64,000 nt of DNA from Aliidiomarina iranensis. Lineage in GTDB: Bacteria > Pseudomonadota > Gammaproteobacteria > Enterobacterales > Alteromonadaceae. Of the stretch, positions 18,005 through 26,055 are shown piece after piece; position 1 is the first letter of the stretch; the number at the start of each line of letters is the position of its first letter. Made by a program: the position numbers and the translations under genes. The stretch spans positions 248,001 through 312,000 of the forward strand of contig NZ_PIPJ01000001.1 of assembly GCF_003987135.1 (NCBI RefSeq), read 5' to 3'. The notes beneath the pieces are model-generated. The model was given only the letters and a program-made list of their open reading frames with translations, had not been told where the DNA came from and searched no databases.

Positions 18005-19270
18005 TCATTTCACTCTAAAGCCATTTTTCCAAATTCCTTTTGGTGTGAGCAGCGTATCAAGCTGTTCGAAAGGTGAGTCTTGTAGAAGCAGCATATCGGC
18101 GCGCATGCCGGGTGCTATCATGCCACGCTCCGGTAAGTTAAACGCCAGTGCCGGTTGTTGTGTTGCGGCGCTGAGCACTGTGCTCGCGGGTAACCCGGCT
18201 TCTTCAAGCAACATAAGCTCAATGATTAAAGACCAGCCGTGTGCGGTGTTCGGATTTGGCGCATCACTTCCCGCAAGCACTGAAATGCCGGCACTGTGGA
18301 GCTTTTTAGTCGTCTCGAGCAAGTTTGAATAAAAGTGCGCTGGGAACTCTGTGTTATTAAACGTTCGTGAGAGCGTTGCGCGGGCGGAGCGCTCTATATT
18401 TAAATCGTCGTTAGAGAATAAAGCACGTTCATTAATACTCCCGCGCAACATGCCCTCATAAACCACCATAGTAGGAATGACAAAAACGTGATTGTCCTGC
18501 ATGAGAGCCACCAGTTCGTCACTAATCACTTCATCGAAGAAGCTGTGAACAAGGCCGTCGGCGCCGGCTTGAACGGCATCCATTGCCGATTGCGCATCGG
18601 AGATGTGTACTACCGCCATCAAATTTTGAGCATGCGCGGCTTTAATGGATGCTTCCAACTCAGATTTTGATATCGAGGGCGCATGTGCATAGCCTGCACC
18701 TTCGTGGGTGTAAACAATTTTAATAAAATCTGAGCCGGTATTGATGCGTTCAGAGATAAGTGACATCGCCTGATCGGGGTGGCTGAGTGTACTGACTTGA
18801 ATGCCATATTGAGTACCATGACCTTGTGGAGCTGTTATAAGCAGACCCGCGCCAAATAGGTCTGCTTGGTTGGAAAACTCTCTATTGCTTCGTGTGGACT
18901 TATGTTGCGCAAGAAATCTCGGGTCGCCGAACATATCTAAAACGGTGGTGACGCCGCGTGCAAGGTTGTCCTCAAGCGCGCCTCCCCAAGCATGCACATG
19001 TGCATCGATAAGGCCGGGTATCACCCATTGATGGTTACCTTGGATGAACGCTAAGTCACTCTCGGGTTGAGCGTTATGGAGGGCAACAATCATGCCGTTT
19101 TGAACTTCAATGAATGAGGCTTCTACCACTTCTGTACCATCGAAGATCTGAACAGGTCCTAAAATAAAAGACTGCCCCTCTGTTTTGGGGTTATGAGCAG
19201 GCGTGGGTAGCAAGAGGAATACGGATATCACTGCAACCAACGGGAGTAAGAGAACGATTTTTTGTTTCAT
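18005..19270 (-). CDS. Exported amidohydrolase, next to an ABC-2 exporter
   Basis: A protein of about 421 residues starting at the ATG at 19270 (GAGGA eight bases upstream); a longer frame to 19408 is unlikely because it would overlap the permease gene. The N-terminal hydrophobic stretch is a signal peptide or anchor. The amidohydrolase metal motif is GLIDAHVHAWG, with IKIVYTHEGAG, VVHISD and the late AGSDAPNP aspartate. It is a paralogue of the lipoprotein at 14845. It follows the ABC permease by 28 bases on the same strand, so the three genes probably form one unit. The substrate is unknown. Confidence 0.87.
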   Translation of the reverse strand: MKQKIVLLLPLVAVISVFLLLPTPAHNPKTEGQSFILGPVQIFDGTEVVEASFIEVQNGMIVALHNAQPESDLAFIQGNHQWVIPGLIDAHVHAWGGALEDNLARGVTTVLDMFGDPRFLAQHKSTRSNREFSNQADLFGAGLLITAPQGHGTQYGIQVSTLSHPDQAMSLISERINTGSDFIKIVYTHEGAGYAHAPSISKSELEASIKAAHAQNLMAVVHISDAQSAMDAVQAGADGLVHSFFDEVISDELVALMQDNHVFVIPTMVVYEGMLRGSINERALFSNDDLNIERSARATLSRTFNNTEFPAHFYSNLLETTKKLHSAGISVLAGSDAPNPNTAHGWSLIIELMLLEEAGLPASTVLSAATQQPALAFNLPERGMIAPGMRADMLLLQDSPFEQLDTLLTPKGIWKNGFRVK

Positions 19271-19298
19271 GGTTAAGTTCCTCAAATCTGAAGCGTGA

Positions 19299-20054
19299 TT
19301 ATTTGCTGAGTCTATGAAAGCGATAACGGGCAATGGCGATGAATAAGGCGGTAAATCCGATAAGCAAAAGTAAATGTAACCACACCGGTTGCTGTAAATC
19401 GGTGCCAATCACCTTGTGAGAGAGCTGTGCATAGTGAAACGCCGGTAGGGCATAAGCGAGTTTGCCTACAAGGTCTGGTAAAAACTGAATCGGTATCCAA
19501 AGCCCCGAAAGAAAAGCCATCGGTAAATAGATGAGATTTACGATTGCTGGCGCTGCTTTGTCAGATAGGTATAAACCAAGAATAAGTCCTATAAGTGCAA
19601 ATGGAAGTGAGCCAACGATAAGCACTGCAAAAAGTATAATCCACTGCCATCGCCAAAGCTCAACATCGGCAAGCGTTGCGGCGACGACAAAAAGTATAAT
19701 TGCAATCATTGCAGCGAATACGGTGCTACTGAATAATTTTGCCACCAAGTAAGCGCTAAAAGGCATAGGTGAAATGCGCTTTAAAGTAAGCCAGCCATGT
19801 GCGCGATCGCTGGCAACAGCGGTTGCGAAGTTAAACATGGCAGGGCCCATCATGCCAAAGCATGCGTAGGAAACCAGCATGTATTCACTTTGGGCAGCGC
19901 TAAAGTTAAAAACCACACCAAAGAAAATATAGAAAACCACGGGAAATAGAATCGCCGGTAGAAAAAATGCGGGCGTTCGCCACAGGCTCAGTAAGTCATA
20001 AAGACTCTCTTTTAAATAAACTTTGTGAATTTGCATTGAATTAGCGTGAGCCAT
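19299..20054 (-). CDS. ABC-2 type transporter permease
   Basis: A 251-residue membrane protein with about six helices and the ABC-2 pattern. An N-terminal amphipathic region precedes the first helix (TPAFFLPAILFPVVFYIFFG). SDRAHGWLTLKRISPMPFSA lies in the cytoplasmic loop, and LPMAFLSGLWIPIQFLPDLV near the end. It pairs with the ATPase encoded just upstream, with a 14-base overlap. The chosen ATG has AAGGAG seven bases upstream. Exporters of this kind next to DesK/DesR-like regulators often handle lipids, peptides or drugs; the substrate is unknown. Confidence 0.88.
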   Translation of the reverse strand: MAHANSMQIHKVYLKESLYDLLSLWRTPAFFLPAILFPVVFYIFFGVVFNFSAAQSEYMLVSYACFGMMGPAMFNFATAVASDRAHGWLTLKRISPMPFSAYLVAKLFSSTVFAAMIAIILFVVAATLADVELWRWQWIILFAVLIVGSLPFALIGLILGLYLSDKAAPAIVNLIYLPMAFLSGLWIPIQFLPDLVGKLAYALPAFHYAQLSHKVIGTDLQQPVWLHLLLLIGFTALFIAIARYRFHRLSK

Positions 20055-20787
20055 GAGCTTGCTCCTTAATAAATGACAAATAGGCTTCTTCTAGGGATTG
20101 CTGATCGCCAATGACGGCGGCTAGGGTGTCTTCTTGCATGACTTTACCCTTGTGGATTATCGCGACGCGGTCTGCGAGTCGCTCGGCTTCCTCAATATAA
20201 TGGGTGGTCAGCACAATGGCGCACCCTTGCTCCTTGAGCGCGTTAATTTGGCGCCACAGTAGATGGCGCGCTTCAATGTCCATACCGACCGTTGGTTCAT
20301 CAAGGAAGAGTAAATCGGGCTTTCCGGCCAAGGCCAGTGCGAAAAGCACTTGTTGGCGTTGCCCTCCAGAGAGTTTGCCAAAGCGTTGATGAGCAATTTT
20401 TTGTAATGAAAAGATTTCTAGAAGTTCAGCGGGCGTATATCCGCCTGGATAATAACTGCAGAACAAATCGAGTTGCTCAAATACGGTGAGGTTGGCATTG
20501 GCCGAGCCGACTTGCATCATTACGCCGATTCGAGCCTTGAGTGACAAAGAGCGCTCTGAGTGCGTGGATACTTCGCCGAGAATTTCCATGTGTTCACAAT
20601 TGAACTCATGCAAGCCAAGTGCGCAATGAAGGGTGGTGGTTTTGCCCGCGCCATTCTTGCCTAATACCGCAATTACTTCGCCTGAATATGCGCGAAGACT
20701 CACTTGGTTAAGCGCTAATTTTTTCCCGTAATATTTGGTAAGCGACCGAATATAGAGAGCCGGTTTTTGTGTTACTTGAGAAGCCAT
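20041..20787 (-). CDS. ABC transporter ATP-binding protein
   Basis: A protein of about 248 residues with Walker A (GKNGAGKTTTLH), the Q-loop near MMQVGSANAN, the signature LSGGQRQQV, Walker B with LLFLDEPTVGMD and the switch histidine in LTTHYIEEAE. It is a CcmA/NatA-like ATPase that partners the ABC-2 permease. The ATG at 20787 is preferred over a far upstream start at 20889, which would run through the promoter region. A TGACA-NNN-GTCA palindrome sits about 100 bases upstream, in the spacer shared with the divergent kinase gene. Confidence 0.9.
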   Translation of the reverse strand: MASQVTQKPALYIRSLTKYYGKKLALNQVSLRAYSGEVIAVLGKNGAGKTTTLHCALGLHEFNCEHMEILGEVSTHSERSLSLKARIGVMMQVGSANANLTVFEQLDLFCSYYPGGYTPAELLEIFSLQKIAHQRFGKLSGGQRQQVLFALALAGKPDLLFLDEPTVGMDIEARHLLWRQINALKEQGCAIVLTTHYIEEAERLADRVAIIHKGKVMQEDTLAAVIGDQQSLEEAYLSFIKEQAHGSR

Positions 20788-20883
20788 CAGTTCACGCCTT
20801 TTATTTGTTAAACATACTTGGTTGAATGCCAGTTTAGGGAGGGCTAAGGGCTGCCGGCAGTTGCAAATGTCAGCAATTACACA

Positions 20884-20895
20884 TGACAACTGTCA
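20884..20895. promoter_or_regulatory. Palindrome TGACAACTGTCA, candidate operator
   Basis: A 12-base fully symmetrical sequence in the spacer between the ABC ATPase and the divergent kinase gene, immediately followed by a second palindrome, CACTAGTG. A matching TGACA-NNN-GTCA site occurs at 23605-23616, near the second kinase/regulator pair. NarL-type regulators bind such inverted repeats, so this may be the target of the response regulator at 22035. Confidence 0.45.
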
Positions 20896-20955
20896 CTAGT
20901 GTTTAGTTGGGGCAGATCGCATAATGAGAATAGAATTATTTAGAGTGAGGCAAAA

Positions 20956-22038
20956 ATGACCGCACAGAACACTCAAGATGAGCGCAAATACGCGTGGATT
21001 TATCTATTTAATTTAGGCTTCTACGTGTTGCCTCTGGTGCTTTTTCCTTATCCGCTCTGGGAAATTGCGGTGCTCGTTGTTGCGCTTATCGTTTTTGTGG
21101 GGCTGTATTTATATTGCTTTAATTTGCAGCCTGAGCAAATGCTGCTACCCATCCTCGCTATGTACTTTCTTGCTGTGGCTACCACGCCGCTGAATCCAGG
21201 TTCAGTCGCGCTATTCAGTTATGTTGGTTTTTTCGTGGGCTTCGCTTATCGATGGCCCATCGCACTTGCCAGTGTAATTGGTATTGTTGCAACTCTTGCA
21301 GTGTTTCAATTTGGTGTAGGTACACGTTGGGATTTGTTCTTCCATTATGGTGCTGTGATTGTAATTACGGTAGCCATTTTTGGGCGTGTAGAGCGTTTGC
21401 GGCAGCGCCATGCAGAGGCAGAGCGAAAAAGCCAAGAAGAAATAGAGCGCCTCGCAACGCGAGTGGAACGAGAGCGTATTGCTCGCGATTTGCATGATAT
21501 TTTGGGCCATACACTCTCAAGCATTGTTTTGAAGTCTGATCTAGCGCAAGCGCAGTTGGCTAAGCAACAGTATAAGCAGGCAGGTGTGCAATTAGCCGAA
21601 TTAAGTGAAATAGCGCGCGCAAGCCTCTCGCAAGTGAGGCAAAGTGTGTCTGGCTATAAGCATGGCGGATTGAATCTTGAGTTAAACCGGCTCGTACAGC
21701 GCCTCAAAGATGCAGGCTTTGACACTCAGATTTCGGGGCAACCGCCGGCTATGGATACAGAAAGAGAAACCGCGGTGGTGTTAGCATTAACGGAATTGGT
21801 CACCAATATTATTCGTCATAGCAAAGGGCAGCGCTGTGAGATTCACTTTGATGAAAGCGCCGATACCTACCAGATAAAGATTGAAGACAATGGCCCCTGC
21901 ACAGACATAAGCACTGGAAATGGTTTGCAGGGAGTTCAGTTACGAATGCATGAGCTCGGAGGTTCAGTGAAGGTGAATACCCAAACGGGGTGCGCGGTAT
22001 CGCTACTCTTTCCGAAGTTCATTGAGGGGCCGCTATGA
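20956..22038 (+). CDS. DesK-like sensor histidine kinase
   Basis: A 360-residue protein with about five membrane helices in the first 145 residues and a short coiled linker. The HisKA_3 phosphoacceptor motif RERIARDLHDILGHTL has H180 as the likely phosphorylated residue, and the HATPase domain shows ALTELVTNIIRHSKG and IEDNGPCTDISTGNGLQGV. DesK-type kinases sense membrane state through their helices. It overlaps its response regulator by the ATGA junction and is divergent from the ABC exporter operon, which it probably controls. Confidence 0.9.
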   Translation: MTAQNTQDERKYAWIYLFNLGFYVLPLVLFPYPLWEIAVLVVALIVFVGLYLYCFNLQPEQMLLPILAMYFLAVATTPLNPGSVALFSYVGFFVGFAYRWPIALASVIGIVATLAVFQFGVGTRWDLFFHYGAVIVITVAIFGRVERLRQRHAEAERKSQEEIERLATRVERERIARDLHDILGHTLSSIVLKSDLAQAQLAKQQYKQAGVQLAELSEIARASLSQVRQSVSGYKHGGLNLELNRLVQRLKDAGFDTQISGQPPAMDTERETAVVLALTELVTNIIRHSKGQRCEIHFDESADTYQIKIEDNGPCTDISTGNGLQGVQLRMHELGGSVKVNTQTGCAVSLLFPKFIEGPL

Positions 22039-22631
22039 AAATTCTATTAGCCGAAGACCAAGCCATGGTGCGTACCGCATTGGCCAGCCTGATGCAATTA
22101 GAAACCGACTACGAGGTAGATGAGGCGAGTGATGGCAGGGAAGCGAAAGAAAAGCTGCAACGTAATACTTATGATGTGTTACTCACCGACATTGAAATGC
22201 CACACCTCTCCGGTTTAGAACTTGTGCAATGGGTAAAACAAGCTCAGCCAGACGTGCGCTGCGTAATTATGACTACGTTTAATCGTGCGGGCTATATAAA
22301 AAGGGCTATTGACGCTGGCGTGAACGGTTTTTTGTTAAAAGATGCCCCGATAAAAGTGTTAATAAGCTCATTGCAGCAAGTGATTGCTGGGCAGCAAGTC
22401 ATCAGCAACGAGTTGTTAATGCAAGCCATTGGACACCAAGATCCGCTCACCGAGAGAGAGCGACAAGCGTTGCGCCTTGCCGGAGAAGGTTTAAGCACAC
22501 AAGTTATCGCGCAGAAGCTATTTATTGCCGAAGGTACAGCACGTAATTACCTCTCCGAAGCTATTAGTAAGATGCATGCGAGCAATAGAGTGGAGGCCGC
22601 CCGCATTGCGCATCAGAAAGGTTGGTTGTGA
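22035..22631 (+). CDS. NarL/DesR-like response regulator
   Basis: A 198-residue protein. The receiver domain (about 1-120) has the acidic pair in LLAEDQ, the phospho-acceptor aspartate in LLTDIEMPHLSG and the lysine in FLLKDAPI. The C-terminal LuxR helix-turn-helix (about 135-198) contains LTERERQALRLAGEGLSTQV. It is coupled to the upstream kinase by a four-base overlap. The likely target is the divergent ABC exporter operon through the palindrome at 20884. Confidence 0.9.
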   Translation: MKILLAEDQAMVRTALASLMQLETDYEVDEASDGREAKEKLQRNTYDVLLTDIEMPHLSGLELVQWVKQAQPDVRCVIMTTFNRAGYIKRAIDAGVNGFLLKDAPIKVLISSLQQVIAGQQVISNELLMQAIGHQDPLTERERQALRLAGEGLSTQVIAQKLFIAEGTARNYLSEAISKMHASNRVEAARIAHQKGWL

Positions 22632-22762
22632 GCCTTCGCGTTTAGCAATTCATACAGTGCTTTGTCGTTCTCCTGACCAAGCGGCTGTGCAAGTTGGCGA
22701 TGTGTTTCAACACCCGCAAGAGCGCACACGGCAAGCGTAAAAATAAGTACGATTTTCGTAAT
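22613..22762 (-). CDS. Possible small exported peptide with a non-ATG start
   Basis: Directly behind the stop of the membrane protein gene at 22769 there is a frame of 49 codons. It reads TKIVLIFTLAVCALAGVET after its first codon, a very good signal-peptide pattern, then a hydrophilic tail with ENDKALYELLNAKA. There is no ATG, GTG or TTG in front: the frame opens after the upstream TAA, and AAGGA precedes an ATT at 22762-22760 by three bases. ATT is a rare but known start codon. The frame overlaps the end of the convergent regulator gene by 19 bases. It may instead be a broken gene that has lost its start. Confidence 0.35.
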   Translation of the reverse strand: MTKIVLIFTLAVCALAGVETHRQLAQPLGQENDKALYELLNAKAHNQPF

Positions 22763-22768
22763 AAATCC

Positions 22769-23515
22769 TTATTTAGTGACTAAAGATTGAGCTTTACGTG
22801 GCGGGTCATATTTCTTTGAGAGTTTGGCGATGAAGAATGACCCAATAACTCCAGGCGCGAGCCAAAGGGCGGTTTGCATCCAGCCACTAGCGTTCAGTAA
22901 CAAATTTCCACCAAACACGATAAAAGCCGTGTAGGCACCAATTCCAGACCCGAGATAGGCCCCCAAATGTTCACGCAACCAAGCCGTTGGAGACACGTTT
23001 TTGCGATAGATATAAATCAAGTTAGACACACCAATTACGAGCCCAAGTGCGCCAAATACAATGAGTAGAATGAGGTTGTTTAGGAGCCCAAAAGCGCTGA
23101 GTGCTAAGCCATTGATTGCAAGCACTCCGTTGATGGCTAGAGGTAAGGGGGTTTTCAGGCCATCACGCTTGCGTTTGTGCTCAAGCACTTGATTTCCGTG
23201 GATAATGGCGCAGTGAATTAAAATGCCAAGATGAATCAGAAACCAAGCAAAAATATAGGTTTGTTGTAATCGCACTTCTGTGAGGTGGGGAACCGCCGCA
23301 AGTTCAGGTTTTACGGCCGTACTGAACAAAAGCACCATTACGGAAGCAAAAATGCCAGTGAACGCAACCACATGCATACTGGAGCCATAGATATTGCCGA
23401 ATTTTTTGTGATTTAAACCGCCTTTACGCGTAAGCACAGGCACCCAAAACAGGCAGAGAGCGAGTGCTCCAGCCAGTACGTGAATTGCTACAGTAAGTTG
23501 GTAGATGGTTAACAT
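22769..23515 (-). CDS. Multi-helix membrane protein, DUF2306-like
   Basis: A protein of about 248 residues with around seven membrane helices. It has an early histidine in VAIHVLAGALAL, a second in GSSMHVVAFTG and a third in LIHCAIIHGNQ. This arrangement resembles DUF2306-like membrane proteins. I chose the ATG at 23515, eight bases after GGAGGAG; a GTG at 23524 would sit almost on the ribosome site. It lies between two kinase/regulator pairs, divergent from the second one. Its function is unknown. Confidence 0.7.
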   Translation of the reverse strand: MLTIYQLTVAIHVLAGALALCLFWVPVLTRKGGLNHKKFGNIYGSSMHVVAFTGIFASVMVLLFSTAVKPELAAVPHLTEVRLQQTYIFAWFLIHLGILIHCAIIHGNQVLEHKRKRDGLKTPLPLAINGVLAINGLALSAFGLLNNLILLIVFGALGLVIGVSNLIYIYRKNVSPTAWLREHLGAYLGSGIGAYTAFIVFGGNLLLNASGWMQTALWLAPGVIGSFFIAKLSKKYDPPRKAQSLVTK

Positions 23516-23581
23516 AATTGCCACTCCTCCGAGAATATAGGGGTGAAGAGCAGGCCTCTTTCACCTTGGAGGAAATTTTAG

Positions 23582-24808
23582 GTGGCAATGAAAATGCACG
23601 TTAGTGACAGAAGTCACAACTTTAAAAATGACTTTTGGCCTATTGGTGATTTACACGCTTGCTTGCATACTGAAGCAATGGAATTGAAAAAATTACAACT
23701 AAATGCTGATCGATTAAGCGGGATTGGCACCGTGCTGGTGGTGGCCGCTTTCGACTTATGGCTGTTGCTCTCAACGACCAACGCAACTACCTCAAGGCTT
23801 GCTTTGTTGGCGTTACTGTATGCAACTTTTACGGTTACATTCTTCATCAATACAAGCGACGAATTACCGCGCTCGAGATGGCTCCGGCACTTAATAATTG
23901 GTGGTCAATTTGTAGTAATTTGTTCAGTAATGTACACCACACCCAATATGTTTAGTGCTATTTTATTAGTGGTGTGGTCGGCGCAGCTCCCTTATTTTAT
24001 GCCTGTTCGCTGGGCGCTTTGGCTCACGCCAATCTGGAGTTTTGTTGCGTGGAGCACGCATGCTTTGCGTTGGCAGCCCGACGGCATTGTCATTACTGGG
24101 GTGCTGTTCACTACGTTTAATGTGTTCGCGCTTATTATGATGGAGTCGCGGCGCAATGCAGAATTCCAAAAAGAACGGGCAGAGCAGGCGAATCGAGAGC
24201 TTATTGCCATGCAGTCACTGGTGAAAGAGGCGTCGCAACAGGAAGAGCGGTTGCGCATTGCCCGCGACATTCATGACCTTGTAGGCCATCATCTTACCGC
24301 GCTTTCCGTACAACTGCAGGTGCTGGCGCGCAAAGTACCTGAAGCACTGAACGTCGAAGTAGAGCGTTCTCGTACGATTTCGACATTACTGCTCGCAGAT
24401 GTGCGTGTTGCCGTAAGCGAAATGCGTGAACATGAACAACTAAATTTGCGCGAAGCACTTGAGGCTCTGGTCAAAAATTTACCGGGCATTGAGGTTTCAT
24501 TGGCATTTCCAAACAAAGTTGCGGTACTCAATTTAGAACAAGCGCTCGCAATTTTGCGCGGTGTTCAGGAAAGCGTGACTAATAGCGTGCGACATGGCAA
24601 AGCCACCCAGGTAGGAATTGAGGTGCAGCAATCCGAACGCGAACTTGTGGTGCGTGTTAAAGACAACGGTCAGAGCAGCAAACCGATCGAATTTGGCAAC
24701 GGCCTGAACGGCATGCAGGAGCGGCTAAAAAGCTTCAATGGCACTGTAACCGTTGAGCGCCAAACGCGCGGCGTTTTGATTTGCCTCAGAATCCCGGTGG
24801 GTTTATGA
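23582..24808 (+). CDS. Second DesK-like sensor histidine kinase
   Basis: A 408-residue kinase with about five helices (roughly 43-200) and a coiled linker. The HisKA_3 motif RLRIARDIHDLVGHHLTAL has H231 as phosphoacceptor, and the HATPase domain shows GVQESVTNSVRHGKA and VKDNGQSSKPIEFGNGLNGM. The start is uncertain. A GTG at 23582 has GGAGG nine bases upstream. An ATG at 23678 (protein beginning MELKKLQLN) would leave the palindrome at 23605 in the promoter region, but its ribosome site is weak. It overlaps its regulator by four bases. The target genes are not known. Confidence 0.87.
   Translation: MAMKMHVSDRSHNFKNDFWPIGDLHACLHTEAMELKKLQLNADRLSGIGTVLVVAAFDLWLLLSTTNATTSRLALLALLYATFTVTFFINTSDELPRSRWLRHLIIGGQFVVICSVMYTTPNMFSAILLVVWSAQLPYFMPVRWALWLTPIWSFVAWSTHALRWQPDGIVITGVLFTTFNVFALIMMESRRNAEFQKERAEQANRELIAMQSLVKEASQQEERLRIARDIHDLVGHHLTALSVQLQVLARKVPEALNVEVERSRTISTLLLADVRVAVSEMREHEQLNLREALEALVKNLPGIEVSLAFPNKVAVLNLEQALAILRGVQESVTNSVRHGKATQVGIEVQQSERELVVRVKDNGQSSKPIEFGNGLNGMQERLKSFNGTVTVERQTRGVLICLRIPVGL
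23604..23617. promoter_or_regulatory. Inverted repeat GTGACAGAAGTCAC, candidate operator
   Basis: A 14-base inverted repeat sharing the TGACA-NNN-GTCA pattern with the site at 20884-20895. It lies about 90 bases before the start of the divergent membrane protein gene and inside, or just upstream of, the second kinase gene depending on which start is used. Confidence 0.4.
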
Positions 24809-25485
24809 GAACTTTGCATTCACCCGAAAAGCACCGAGTTATGTTAGTCGATGACCAAAAATTAATTCGACAAGGCTTAGCGAGCTTACTGTCGCTTTCA
24901 GCTCACATTGAAGTAGCGCATGAAGCTGCAGATGGTGAAGAGGCGCTTGCGCGGGCCAAAGCCCATGGCAGCGATATTGATATAATTCTGCTCGACTTAA
25001 GAATGCCGAAAATGAATGGTATTGAGCTTCTACAAGCCATGCGTACAGACAATATAAAAATTCCGGTTTTGATTCTCACCACCTTTGACGACCACAATAT
25101 GCTTCTAGATGCGCTGAAAGCAGGAGCGCGAGGGTACCTACTTAAAGACGTAGAACTCGAAATGCTGGTGAGTGGTATTGAGCGAATAATCGCTGGCGAG
25201 TCAATGATTCAACCCACCATTACCACCTCGCTTTTAAACGGATTACAAGGTTTACATTCTGAATTTGAGGCATTTGACACACCAGAGGCGCTGTCCCCAA
25301 AAGAATTAGAAATACTGCGCCTCATTGCAGCAGGCTGTTCAAATAAGGAAATTGCGGAGGCCTTGTTTAAATCGGAAGGCACGGTGAAAAATCAAGTTAG
25401 TGCCATTATGTCGAAGCTTGGTGTACGAGACCGAACGCGCGCAGTTTTAAGGGCTATAGAGTTGGGGCTTATCGGGTTTTGTTAA
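24805..25485 (+). CDS. Second NarL-type response regulator
   Basis: A protein of about 226 residues. The receiver domain shows MLVDDQKLIRQGL, the phospho-acceptor aspartate in IILLDLRMPKMNG and the lysine in YLLKDVEL. The LuxR-type helix-turn-helix near the end contains LSPKELEILRLIAAGCSNKE. The ATG at 24805 overlaps the kinase stop by four bases; the longer frame to 24781 is not needed. It is a separate pair from the kinase/regulator at 20956-22631, though the two may share target sites. Confidence 0.9.
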   Translation: MRTLHSPEKHRVMLVDDQKLIRQGLASLLSLSAHIEVAHEAADGEEALARAKAHGSDIDIILLDLRMPKMNGIELLQAMRTDNIKIPVLILTTFDDHNMLLDALKAGARGYLLKDVELEMLVSGIERIIAGESMIQPTITTSLLNGLQGLHSEFEAFDTPEALSPKELEILRLIAAGCSNKEIAEALFKSEGTVKNQVSAIMSKLGVRDRTRAVLRAIELGLIGFC

Positions 25486-25564
25486 CGCTAAGGGAACTTT
25501 TTGCTGCTCTCTGTCACTAACTAGCTCCTCAGAATAACAAGTTCTAATCAGATGAAAGCTTAAG

Positions 25565-25590
25565 GTAGCTCGAATGAGGAAACGAGCTAC
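25565..25590. other. Hairpin downstream of the second response regulator
   Basis: GTAGCTCG at 25565-25572 and CGAGCTAC at 25583-25590 form a perfect eight-base stem with a ten-base loop. It is followed by AAAATATTAAATT rather than a T-run, so on the plus strand it is not a classical terminator. Confidence 0.4.
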
Positions 25591-25694
25591 AAAATATTAA
25601 ATTGAGCGATGGGCCCTTAGTTCTTGTGAGGTTTTTGGGCAGCTTCGAAACTCCCCAGAAAAATATTCCTATACCGGCCCCTATAAGAACTAAC

Positions 25695-25768
25695 TATACG
25701 CACTCGCGTATGAAAATTAACTTATATGCAAGTGCGTCTAAAATAAGATTTATATGAACTCACTTATA
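25695..25768. promoter_or_regulatory. Three operator-like boxes with an exact 28-base period
   Basis: Three 18-base near-palindromes precede the HipB-like gene: 25695-25712 (TATACGCACTCGCGTATG), 25723-25740 (TATATGCAAGTGCGTCTA, a better match when read in reverse) and 25751-25768 (TATATGAACTCACTTATA). Aligned on the central ACT they share the pattern TA-N-A-N-G-N-ACT with a mirrored right half. The starts are exactly 28 bases apart, and the last box ends 11 bases before the ATG. This fits cooperative binding of a HipB-like autorepressor. Confidence 0.65.
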
Positions 25769-25779
25769 AAAAGAGCGCA

Positions 25780-26055
25780 ATGAAAATTACTGATCCCAAA
25801 TCATTATCAAACTACATACGAGATAAACGAAGAACTCGCGGCCTTAGTCAAGCAAAGGTTGGTGATTTAGTTGGGCTTAGGCAAGGAACGGTTTCTAAAT
25901 TTGAATCAATGCCAGAGAAAATGCAGCTTGATACTTTGTTTCGTTTACTATCAGCTTTAGAGCTTGAGTTGTCAGTAAAACCTAAGAATAGCAATGACCT
26001 GAAGACTAATTCTAACTCTGTGTTGCCCGATGCCAAATGGAGTGAGGATTGGTAA
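25780..26055 (+). CDS. HipB-like XRE antitoxin/regulator
   Basis: A 91-residue protein with an XRE helix-turn-helix in residues 10-65 (RRTRGLSQAKVGDLVGLRQG, then TVSKFES) and a short polar C-terminal tail ending AKWSEDW. HipB proteins bind and neutralise the HipA kinase and repress their own operon through several operators. Here three boxes sit directly upstream. The stop codon overlaps the start of the hipA-derived gene by one base (TAATG). The protein appears complete even though its partner is not. Confidence 0.85.
   Translation: MKITDPKSLSNYIRDKRRTRGLSQAKVGDLVGLRQGTVSKFESMPEKMQLDTLFRLLSALELELSVKPKNSNDLKTNSNSVLPDAKWSEDW

Noticed and set aside
17808-18332. 174-codon plus-strand frame bridging two genes
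   Set aside because: It overlaps the end of the exported protein gene and the antisense of the amidohydrolase; composition is shadow-like.
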